DNA of 13,387 bases from an uncultured Oscillospiraceae bacterium (GTDB taxonomy: Bacteria > Bacillota > Clostridia > Oscillospirales > Acutalibacteraceae), in NCBI GenBank assembly GCA_900546895.1, contig UREO01000048.1, forward strand, positions 1 to 13,387, in the 5' to 3' direction. The stretch's first letter is position 1. Each line of letters opens with the position of its first letter. Positions 1 through 5,767 of the stretch are shown here, piece after piece. Both the position numbers and the translations under genes were made by a program. Under the pieces are notes generated by a model. That model worked only from the letters and a program-made list of their open reading frames with translations. It had not been told where the DNA came from and searched no databases.

Positions 1-46
1 AGATCTGCGCATGTCTCGTGGGCTCGGAGATGTGTATAAGAGACAG
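1..46 (+). other. Illumina Nextera adapter left on the contig end (artefact)
   Basis: Bases 28-46 are the 19-bp Tn5 mosaic end (AGATGTGTATAAGAGACAG). Bases 13-46 match the Nextera Read 2 transposase adapter as I remember it. Bases 1-4 (AGAT) fit the tail of the P7 primer and bases 5-12 (CTGCGCAT) have the length and position of an 8-nt i7 index; I recall this octamer as a Nextera XT index, but the index identity is from memory. The genomic sequence therefore starts at base 47. This is untrimmed library sequence and not a transposon in the organism. It also explains why the first gene has no upstream context. Confidence 0.97.
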
Positions 47-99
47 GTAATACATTACCGCATACGGAGAACATACAGATTGAAGGAGTTCCAGTTAGC

Positions 100-906
100 A
101 TGGAAAAAAGCCAGTGGGAAGCTGCAGAAACATCAGAACCCGATGCGGAGATGGCCTTAGCCAATATTGATGATGAAAAATTACTGCATCAATGTTTGGA
201 AAACTCCATGTTCAAAAATTACATATCTTATGAGAACTTACCGCTTAACAAAGATGTTCTTGATTTATGCGCTCAGGCGGAAAAAACTTACAAAGAATTT
301 TTGTTAACTAATAATAAAGAGACAAATGATTTCGCTTACTCAATGCTGTTTACGAGTTTAGTGGTAGATAGTACAAATCCCAATCATGTTACTAAAGGAC
401 TTTTTGCATCCAAAGTAAGATCCAATGAATATGATCTGACCTTACTTGATTTTGCGGATCATTCAAACATTAAGGCGACTCATTACGGCTTGGTGTCTTT
501 AGAAACGAAAGATTCTATAGATAAATATGTAAAGCTGCAGCAGTTTTATCAAAACCGCACCGACCAAATCGCCTCTACTTTTGGAATTGATTTATCCGAC
601 TATTATAAAGCGTCCACTTCTTATGACCCAGCGTACAGAAAAGCCGATTTAGTGCTTTTGCAGTCAGCTTTGAAGGATTCTCTTAAAGGGATTGATCTTT
701 ATGAAAATTTTAATACTCAGCCGATTTATCTTGTTAATAAAGACTATAGCGGTGGCGTTATTTTAAATAGCAATGAAAATGGAATGCAATTCCTCCATCG
801 ATTTTCCATTCTCCCAACTGAAAAGGGCAAAGGACGGTTTGTGATAACGGAAACAAAGAAAAAATCAGGAAGCCCGATTATCTTGCCTGACTTTAAGACC
901 CTCTGA
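100..906 (+). CDS. Unrecognised AT-rich protein, probably 5'-truncated at the contig edge
   Basis: From ATG 100 the frame encodes 268 residues. I do not recognise the family. The frame stays open upstream through codon 49-51 to the adapter, where only the adapter's TAA (37-39) stops it, and the upstream residues (NTLPHTENIQIEGVPVS) look protein-like, so the true gene may be longer and cut by the contig end. A possible Shine-Dalgarno AAGGAG at 83-88 lies 11 nt before ATG 100, so that start is possible but not certain. The protein is soluble in character: no signal peptide or membrane segment, acidic in the N-terminal third, with a basic C-terminal stretch near residues 245-260 (EKGKGR, ETKKKSGS). 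Composition differs from the neighbours: two 60-base lines I counted have 17 and 24 G+C, against 39 of 60 in a ftsH line. That suggests acquired DNA. It is convergent with the nifS-nifU block. Confidence 0.6.
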   Translation: MEKSQWEAAETSEPDAEMALANIDDEKLLHQCLENSMFKNYISYENLPLNKDVLDLCAQAEKTYKEFLLTNNKETNDFAYSMLFTSLVVDSTNPNHVTKGLFASKVRSNEYDLTLLDFADHSNIKATHYGLVSLETKDSIDKYVKLQQFYQNRTDQIASTFGIDLSDYYKASTSYDPAYRKADLVLLQSALKDSLKGIDLYENFNTQPIYLVNKDYSGGVILNSNENGMQFLHRFSILPTEKGKGRFVITETKKKSGSPIILPDFKTL

Positions 907-912
907 TCGAAG

Positions 913-953
913 GCAGGACTCACATTCCGGAATCTTGCCAACCAGCGAGCCGG
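913..953 (-). repeat. Diverged direct copy of the nifU 3' end (copy 1 of 2)
   Basis: These 41 bases align without gaps to 1122-1162, inside the 3' end of nifU, with four mismatches (936, 937, 940, 947) and a 23-base identical block at 913-935. Read on the minus strand it gives GSLVGKIPECESC, against GPLVGEIPECESC in NifU: two changes are silent and two alter residues. The frame then runs on into an unrelated tail and stops within about 16 codons. It begins 7 bases after the stop codon of the AT-rich gene. It may be a decayed second nifU, an integration-site scar, or an assembly junction; the sequence alone does not decide. Confidence 0.85.
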
Positions 954-1006
954 TCGGCCGCGGGGAAATAAATTTGCTCCTATCGATATTCTCCGAAATT
1001 GATGAG

Positions 1007-1051
1007 CAAAGAGCCGGAAAGAATGTCAACCACGTTCTTTCCGGCTCTTTG
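1007..1051 (-). terminator. Bidirectional intrinsic terminator after nifU
   Basis: The arms 1007-1023 and 1035-1051 form a perfect 17-bp stem (core GAGCCGGAAAGAA / TTCTTTCCGGCTC), extendable inward by a G-T and a G-C pair, leaving a 7-nt loop. The outermost pairs are A-T, giving a short U run on either strand. It lies 53 bases beyond the nifU stop, so its main role is probably ending the nifS-nifU transcript. It could also stop readthrough from the + strand gene ending at 906. The U tract is short, but the stem is strong. Confidence 0.85.
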
Positions 1052-1103
1052 TGTAATTATATTTTCGGTGTTCTGTAATAAACTCTTTTTGCAGGGAATC
1101 TTC

Positions 1104-1538
1104 TTAGTGCAGGTCGCAGGCGCAGGACTCACATTCCGGAATCTCACCGACCAGCGGGCCGGGGTCAATCCCCTTCTTTTTGTAATAGTCCGAAACAGCG
1201 GCTTTAATTGCCTGCTCGGCCAGTACGGAACAGTGCACCTTGACCGGCGGAAGACCGTCCAGCGCTTCCATAACCGCTTTGTTTGTCAGCTTTAAAGCGT
1301 CCTCAATCTTTTTTCCTTTAATCAGCTCGGTCGCCATGGAGCTGGTCGCAATCGCGGCGCCGCATCCGAAGGTCTTGAACTTAACGTCTGAAATGACGTC
1401 GCCGTCAACCTTAATGTACATCCTCATAATATCCCCGCATTTGGGGTTACCGACCTCGCCGACGCCGCTTGCGTCCGGAATTTCACCGACGTTGCGCGGA
1501 TTCGCAAAATGGTCCATCACTTTTTCGCTGTATGCCAT
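1104..1538 (-). CDS. nifU: NifU/IscU-type iron-sulfur cluster scaffold protein
   Basis: A cytosolic scaffold on which Fe-S clusters are built from iron and NifS-derived sulfur, then passed to target proteins. The 144-residue product is a single-domain IscU-like protein, lacking the C-terminal thioredoxin-like domain of full-length NifU. The three conserved ligand cysteines are present: C34 (GNPKCGD, with D36), C59 (TFGCGAA) and C103 (VHCSVLAEQA). The C-terminus adds a Cys-x2-Cys-x-Cys tail (ECESCACDLH). I chose the second ATG (1538) because GAGAGG lies 8 nt before it; the upstream in-frame ATG at 1544 is only 2 nt from that ribosome site. It follows nifS by 42 bases on the same strand and surely shares its transcript. 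Family assignment is secure. The choice between the names nifU and iscU is convention: no other nif genes are present, so a housekeeping role is inferred. Confidence 0.95.
   Translation of the reverse strand: MAYSEKVMDHFANPRNVGEIPDASGVGEVGNPKCGDIMRMYIKVDGDVISDVKFKTFGCGAAIATSSMATELIKGKKIEDALKLTNKAVMEALDGLPPVKVHCSVLAEQAIKAAVSDYYKKKGIDPGPLVGEIPECESCACDLH
1122..1162 (-). repeat. nifU 3' end, the intact partner of the direct repeat (copy 2 of 2)
   Basis: This is the in-gene copy of the 41-bp direct repeat, encoding NifU residues just before the C-terminal Cys-rich tail. It sits 209 bp from copy 1 in the same orientation, and the nifU stop codon and terminator hairpin lie between the two copies. 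Confidence 0.85.
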
Positions 1539-1567
1539 ATTCATTACCTCTCTTAGTAATTATAAAT

Positions 1568-1581
1568 AGGAACCTGTTCCT
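1568..1581. other. Small palindrome between nifS and nifU
   Basis: AGGAACCTGTTCCT has 6-bp arms around a 2-nt centre and overlaps the nifS stop codon. As RNA the loop is too tight for a stable hairpin unless the stem opens. It may be a minor processing or protein-binding site, or chance. No function can be assigned. Confidence 0.35.
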
Positions 1582-2783
1582 TAAAAAATGTTCTGAGAAT
1601 AAGACTTCTGTCCGGAGACGATTTCTTCCCAAAGCGGGGACATGGAACGGAGATACTCTATGATTTTCGGAAGCACCTCCAGAATATAATCGGCGTCTTC
1701 CTCCGTGTTCTGTTCGCTGAAGGTGATTCTCAGGGAACCGTGGGCAATTTCATGGGGAAGGCCGATCGCCAGCAGCACGTGGCTTGGGTCGAGGGAGCCG
1801 GAGGTGCAGGCCGAACCGGAGGAGGCGCAGATTCCGTTCAGGTCAAGCCTTAACAGAAGCGATTCGCCTTCAATGCCCTCAAAGCACATGTTGATATTGC
1901 CCGGCAGACGTTTTACCCGGTCGCCGTTGATGTGGGAACGGTCGATTTTCAGCAGCTCGTCGATCAGCCTGTCCCGCATCTTTGTGAGACGTTCGGCACG
2001 CTCGTCGATATTTGCACAGGCTTCTTTCAGCGCAACGCTCAGACCCACGATTCCGGCGACGTTTTCCGTCCCGGCTCTGCGGCCGCGTTCCTGTGCGCCG
2101 CCGTCGATCAGGTTCGGCATTTTGATGCCGTTGCGGATATACAGCGCACCGACGCCCTTCGGCGCGTGGAATTTATGGCCGGAGAGAGACAGCAGGTCGA
2201 TATTCTGCTTCTTGACATCGATGTGGAGGTTGCCTACGGCCTGTACCGCGTCGGTGTGAAAAATCACGCCGTGCTTTTTGCAGATAAGCCCGATCTCGGC
2301 GATCGGCTGGATGGTGCCGATTTCGTTGTTCGCATACATAATGGAAACAATCGAGGTATCGTCACGGATCGCCGCTTCCAGCTCTTCCGGTCTGACAAGG
2401 CCGTCGCTGTGGACGTCCAGATAGGTGACCTCAAAACCCTCTTTCTCAAGCGCTTCACAGGAGTGGAGGATCGCGTGATGCTCAAACTTGGAAGTGATAA
2501 TATGTTTTTTTCCTTTTTTCGCCTGCTCATGGGCAACGCCCTTTAGCGCCCAGTTGTCGCCTTCGCTGCCGCCGGACGTGAAAAAGATTTCATTCGGCAA
2601 TGCGCCCAAGCACTGGGCAACGATTTCCCGCGCCTGCTCAAGCGGTTTTTTGGCCGTCCGTCCCACAGAATACAAACTGGAGGGATTTCCGTAATATTGA
2701 GTATAGAAAGGCTCCATCGCTTCCAGAACGGATTTGGAAACGGGAGTCGTCGCGGCGTTGTCCGCGTAAACAAAACGTGCCAT
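1581..2783 (-). CDS. nifS: Cysteine desulfurase, NifS/IscS type (class I-like)
   Basis: A PLP-dependent enzyme that converts L-cysteine to L-alanine and holds the sulfur as a persulfide for transfer to the NifU scaffold encoded next. The 400-residue length is normal. Visible hallmarks: N-terminal YADNAATTP, substrate/PLP loop SGGSEGDNWAL, FEHHAIL, the PLP Schiff-base lysine K204 in SGHKFHAPKG, the RRAGTENV motif, and catalytic C326 in SSGSACTSG on the long mobile loop typical of NifS/IscS rather than SufS. The start is ATG 2783, with AAAGG 7 nt upstream and MARFVYADNAATTP matching family N-termini. An in-frame ATG at 2846 is rejected because it lies at the promoter -10 box, upstream of the predicted transcript start. 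It is the first gene of a nifS-nifU unit. No iscR gene is adjacent; rnhA lies upstream instead. Confidence 0.96.
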   Translation of the reverse strand: MARFVYADNAATTPVSKSVLEAMEPFYTQYYGNPSSLYSVGRTAKKPLEQAREIVAQCLGALPNEIFFTSGGSEGDNWALKGVAHEQAKKGKKHIITSKFEHHAILHSCEALEKEGFEVTYLDVHSDGLVRPEELEAAIRDDTSIVSIMYANNEIGTIQPIAEIGLICKKHGVIFHTDAVQAVGNLHIDVKKQNIDLLSLSGHKFHAPKGVGALYIRNGIKMPNLIDGGAQERGRRAGTENVAGIVGLSVALKEACANIDERAERLTKMRDRLIDELLKIDRSHINGDRVKRLPGNINMCFEGIEGESLLLRLDLNGICASSGSACTSGSLDPSHVLLAIGLPHEIAHGSLRITFSEQNTEEDADYILEVLPKIIEYLRSMSPLWEEIVSGQKSYSQNIF

Positions 2784-2837
2784 CTTATCACCTTTACTTA
2801 ATATATTATTGAATTGATAGGAATATGTCCTGCAAAT

Positions 2838-2866
2838 AATATACACCGAATTGGTATATGTTTCAA
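2838..2866 (-). promoter_or_regulatory. Sigma-A type promoter of nifS-nifU
   Basis: On the minus strand a -35 box TTGAAA (2861-2866) and a -10 box TATATT (2838-2843) are separated by exactly 17 bases. The expected transcript start near 2831 lies 48 bases before the nifS ATG. This gives the pair its own promoter, independent of rnhA. Confidence 0.75.
2841..2859. promoter_or_regulatory. Palindromic candidate operator inside the nifS promoter
   Basis: On the + strand, arms ATACACC (2841-2847) and GGTATAT (2853-2859) flank GAATT and match as an inverted repeat at 6 of 7 positions. The element fills the -35/-10 spacer and touches the -10 box, where a bound repressor would block RNA polymerase. 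By analogy, Fe-S operons in Firmicutes are often controlled by Rrf2-family regulators (IscR, CymR types) that bind short palindromes, but I cannot match this site to a specific published motif. Confidence 0.5.
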
Positions 2867-2880
2867 TAGTCTAACGATGA

Positions 2881-3318
2881 TTATTTGAATTTTTCTGCGG
2901 CGGCTACGGCAAGCCGGTCGCAGCGCTCGTTTTCTGGGTGTCCGGCATGCCCCTTGGTCCACTGGACGGTCACCCGGTGCTTTTCAAGAAGCGCCAGCAG
3001 CGCTTCCCACAGGTCCGAATTGAGAGCGGGTTTTTTGTCGGCCTTGCGCCAGCCGTTTTTTTTCCAGCTCTTTGCCCATCCCTTGCTGATCGCGTCGCAG
3101 ACGTATTTGGAATCGCTGCACAGGGTCACTTCGCAGGGTTCCTTCAACAGGCGGAGGGCCTCGATCACCCCGGTCAGCTCCATCCGGTTGTTGGTCGTGT
3201 CGGCCGCGCCGCCGCTGATTTCCTTTTCAGCCCCGTTGTAGCGGAGCACGGCTCCCCAGCCGCCCGGGCCCGGATTTCCGCTGCAGGCGCCGTCAGTATA
3301 GATTTCAACCTGTTTCAT
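2881..3318 (-). CDS. rnhA: Ribonuclease HI
   Basis: A metal-dependent endonuclease that cleaves the RNA strand of RNA:DNA hybrids, removing R-loops and helping clear primers and misincorporated ribonucleotides. The 145-residue product matches bacterial RNase HI in length. The active site is complete: D9 (YTDGACSGNPGPGG), E47 (NNRMELTG), D69 (CSDSKYV), H124 (KGHAGHPENE) and D134 (ERCDRLA), with numbering almost identical to the E. coli enzyme. The basic handle region (about residues 79-96, rich in Trp and Lys) is present. I chose ATG 3318, with AAAGG 9 nt upstream; the ATG at 3327 directly abuts that ribosome site. It ends 97 bases before the nifS start on the same strand. Readthrough into nifS is possible, since no terminator is visible between them. 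Confidence 0.96.
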   Translation of the reverse strand: MKQVEIYTDGACSGNPGPGGWGAVLRYNGAEKEISGGAADTTNNRMELTGVIEALRLLKEPCEVTLCSDSKYVCDAISKGWAKSWKKNGWRKADKKPALNSDLWEALLALLEKHRVTVQWTKGHAGHPENERCDRLAVAAAEKFK

Positions 3319-3359
3319 TTGAACCATCCTTTAGTATAACCGAATATTTTTTTTATTAT

Positions 3360-3389
3360 ATCATATCGACTTTATACAAACAATGTCAA
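3360..3389 (-). promoter_or_regulatory. Promoter of rnhA
   Basis: On the minus strand a consensus -35 TTGACA (3384-3389) and a -10 TATGAT (3360-3365) lie 18 bases apart. It diverges from the rnjA promoter, with 62 bases between the two -35 boxes. Confidence 0.75.
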
Positions 3390-3451
3390 CTTTGGTTTAG
3401 AATGTTCTTTTTTGGCCATAATATAAATTATCTGCACGAGGACGCAATCGC

Positions 3452-3480
3452 TTGACAGTTATAACGAATCAAGGTACAAT
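3452..3480 (+). promoter_or_regulatory. Near-consensus promoter of the rnjA cluster
   Basis: A consensus -35 TTGACA (3452-3457), a 17-base spacer and a -10 TACAAT (3475-3480) predict a transcript start near 3487, about 218 bases before the rnjA GTG. This is the strongest promoter-like sequence in the window and may drive the whole seven-gene + strand block. Confidence 0.8.
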
Positions 3481-3486
3481 AATAAC

Positions 3487-3704
3487 GATATTTGTGTCCG
3501 GATTTATTTTTTTATATTGCATTATATTTAGACATTAAATATATTTGAAACCGCATTTTCTGCGGTTGACTCTGCTGTCTTTCACAGCTGCCCGCGCAGT
3601 GCGAAGGAAGCAAAAAATCGAACAGGGAAGAATCATGCCCGCTCAGGCACCGTTTGCCGGCGGACTTATTTGGTTGCACCCTAATTAACAATGGAGGTTA
3701 TTTC
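3487..3704 (+). promoter_or_regulatory. Long structured 5' leader of rnjA
   Basis: About 218 bases without a convincing gene separate the predicted transcript start from rnjA. The first 60 are AT-rich. Then come a 7-bp hairpin with a 5-nt loop (3549-3567, AACCGCA/TGCGGTT) and a 5-bp hairpin (3574-3588, GCTGT/ACAGC). Near the start codon, GGCA (3646-3649) can pair with TGCC on either side (3636-3639 or 3655-3658), so two weak, mutually exclusive hairpins are possible. No T-box motif or riboswitch core I know is visible. By analogy with RNase E, which controls its own mRNA through its leader, an autoregulatory role is conceivable. That is inference. Confidence 0.45.
3693..3697 (+). promoter_or_regulatory. 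Ribosome binding site that sets the rnjA start
   Basis: GGAGG lies 7 bases before GTG 3705. It decides for this GTG over the in-frame TTG at 3654, which has no comparable site and would add 17 residues without family support. Confidence 0.8.
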
Positions 3705-5741
3705 GTGTCAGAAAAAAATCAAACAAATTCCGCGGAGCAAAAGGAGAGCGCAGAGCAGCGCACCGGCGCTTCGGGCGAGGGCCGCTCTTCGCTTTATCAA
3801 AAGGTGGTACCGCCGCAGAAACCGGCACGCAGGCCGGAACCGGCGGCGAAAAAGAGGCCGCAGAAGCCTGCGGATCAGGTCATCGGCGGGGAGGCTGTTC
3901 CGGTAAAGGAGCCTGCCGCCCAGCCCGCAAAACCCAGACGGAGACGCCAGCCGCAGAAGCAGACCCAGCAGAGCCCGTCAAAGGCACCGCAGGTACTGGC
4001 GCAGCTTACCAAGCAGAAATCGGCGCAGCAAAAAAAGACAAGCCAGCGCCAGCAGGGGAAACGAGGCAGGCAGGGCCCGCAAAAGCCGTCGATCAAAGCG
4101 TATTTTCTCGGTGGATTAAACGAGATCGGAAAGAATTTTACACTGTTTGAATGTGAAGACGATATGATGATCGTCGACTGCGGCATGGCTTTCCCGGACG
4201 GGGATATGCTTGGTGTCGACCTGGTTTTGCCTGATTTTACTTTTGTGGAACGCAATGCCGATAAAATTCGCGGGATCGTGCTGACCCACGGCCACGAAGA
4301 CCATATCGGCGCGATGCCTTATCTGCTGAAAAAGGTAAATCTGCCCGTTTACGGTACCCCGCTAACCCTCGGCCTTGTCGAAGGCAAGCTCAAGGAACAC
4401 GGGCTGTCCAATAAGGCGAAGCTGAACGTCGTCCACCCGGGCGACCAGATCAAGCTCGGCTGCATGACGGTCGAACTGATCCATGTCAACCACTCCATAC
4501 CGGATTCGGTCGCGCTGGCGATCCATTCTCCGGCGGGCACGATCGTCCACACCGGAGACTTTAAAATCGACTGTACGCCCGCACAGGGTGAAATGATAGA
4601 CCTTGGCCGTTTGGCCCAGCTCGGGCAGGAGGGCGTTCTGGCTCTGTTCGCGGACTCCACAAACGCCGAAAGACCCGGCTATACCATGTCGGAGAGCAAG
4701 GTGAACGATTCCTTCGAGCGTCTGTTCAAACAGGCGGAAAACAATCGGATCATCATTGCCACCTTCGCTTCCAATATCAGCCGCGTACAGCAGATCATCA
4801 ACTGCGCGGTCAAGTACGGGCGCAAGGTCGCCCTTTCCGGCCGCAGTATGCTCAACGTGATGGGCATCGGCGTGGAGATGGGGTATCTGGAGGTTCCCGA
4901 CGGGGTGCTGATCGACCTTGACCTGATCAACCGGTATCCGAAGGATAAAATCGTTCTGGTTACCACGGGCAGTCAGGGCGAGCCGATGAGCGCGCTGACC
5001 CGCATGGCTTTTGCCGACCACCGCAAGGTAGAGGTGGGCCCCGGGGACTTTATCATCATTTCCGCACGGCCGATTCCCGGCAACGAGAAGACGGTCGGCA
5101 CGGTGATCGACGAGCTGATGAAGCGCGGCTGCCAGGTAGTTTATGAATCCATGTACGAGGTGCATGTTTCCGGCCACGCCTGCCAGGAAGAGCTGAAGCT
5201 GATGCAGGGGATCACCAAACCGAAATTTTTCATTCCCGTTCACGGCGAGCAGAAGCACCTGCGCAAGCACGCGGGTCTGGCCTACGCTATGGGCAAGAAT
5301 GCCGCAGACGTGTTTATCGGTGACATCGGCGACGTTCTGGAACTGAATCAGAATTATATGAAAAAGCTTCCCTCCGTTCCGGCCGGCCGGGTGCTGGTGG
5401 ACGGCCTTGGCGTCGGGGATGTGGGCAGCATCGTGCTGCGCGACCGCAAGCATCTGGCTGAAGACGGTCTGATCGTGGTGGTTTGTACCATTTCCCAAAG
5501 CGACGGGCATATTGTTTCCGGGCCGGACGTTGTTTCCCGCGGATTTGTCTATGTGCGCGAATCCGAACCGCTGATTGACGAGGCGAGGGTACTGGTCAAT
5601 TCCGTACTTGAGAACTGCCTTGAAAATAAGATTCACGACTGGGGTACGCTCAAGACCAAAATCAAGGATGAGCTTTCCCGCATGCTTTATGACCGCACGA
5701 AACGCAGCCCGATGATCCTTCCGATTATTATGGAAGTTTAG
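3705..5741 (+). CDS. rnjA: Ribonuclease J with a long basic N-terminal extension
   Basis: A zinc-dependent metallo-beta-lactamase/beta-CASP ribonuclease with 5'-3' exo- and endonuclease activity in mRNA decay and RNA maturation. The product has 678 residues, against about 555 for B. subtilis RNase J1; the excess is at the N-terminus. Residues 1-128 are a low-complexity Gln/Lys/Arg/Pro/Ala-rich, strongly basic, probably disordered tail. The catalytic core starts at about S129 (IKAYFLGGLNEIGKN). Metal-site residues: H195-x-H197-x-D199-H200 (LTHGHEDH), H263 (HSIPDS), D285 (HTGDFK) and H513 (PVHGE). HVSGHA and SARPIPGNE of the beta-CASP region are intact. The C-terminal domain ends in the conserved RSPMILPIIMEV-like tail. 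It starts at GTG 3705 with GGAGG 7 nt upstream and ends 26 bases before gdpP. There is only one copy in this window, so rnjA versus rnjB naming is provisional. Confidence 0.96.
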   Translation: MSEKNQTNSAEQKESAEQRTGASGEGRSSLYQKVVPPQKPARRPEPAAKKRPQKPADQVIGGEAVPVKEPAAQPAKPRRRRQPQKQTQQSPSKAPQVLAQLTKQKSAQQKKTSQRQQGKRGRQGPQKPSIKAYFLGGLNEIGKNFTLFECEDDMMIVDCGMAFPDGDMLGVDLVLPDFTFVERNADKIRGIVLTHGHEDHIGAMPYLLKKVNLPVYGTPLTLGLVEGKLKEHGLSNKAKLNVVHPGDQIKLGCMTVELIHVNHSIPDSVALAIHSPAGTIVHTGDFKIDCTPAQGEMIDLGRLAQLGQEGVLALFADSTNAERPGYTMSESKVNDSFERLFKQAENNRIIIATFASNISRVQQIINCAVKYGRKVALSGRSMLNVMGIGVEMGYLEVPDGVLIDLDLINRYPKDKIVLVTTGSQGEPMSALTRMAFADHRKVEVGPGDFIIISARPIPGNEKTVGTVIDELMKRGCQVVYESMYEVHVSGHACQEELKLMQGITKPKFFIPVHGEQKHLRKHAGLAYAMGKNAADVFIGDIGDVLELNQNYMKKLPSVPAGRVLVDGLGVGDVGSIVLRDRKHLAEDGLIVVVCTISQSDGHIVSGPDVVSRGFVYVRESEPLIDEARVLVNSVLENCLENKIHDWGTLKTKIKDELSRMLYDRTKRSPMILPIIMEV

Positions 5742-5767
5742 GCTGAAACGCCAAAGGGGTAATCATT

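Noticed and set aside
28..46. Tn5 mosaic end as a natural transposon terminus
   Set aside because: It is continuous with the Nextera Read 2 adapter and an index, so it comes from library preparation.
744..941. Small minus-strand frame overlapping the AT-rich gene and the repeat
   Set aside because: It has no ribosome site and reads the nifU-tail copy out of frame; the meaningful frame there is the NifU-like one.
2784..2846. Extended nifS start at ATG 2846
   Set aside because: It falls at the -10 box of the nifS promoter, upstream of the predicted transcript start, and has no ribosome site.
3654..3704. TTG-initiated extension of RNase J
   Set aside because: There is no ribosome site before TTG 3654, while GTG 3705 has GGAGG at 7 nt.
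3487..3704. T-box or known riboswitch before rnjA
   Set aside because: No T-box consensus (AGGGTGGNACCGCG-like) or other riboswitch core is visible, and there is no intrinsic terminator hairpin with a U run before the gene.
4362..5636. 424-codon open frame on the minus strand
   Set aside because: It is antisense to the RNase J core, with no ribosome site or recognisable motif.
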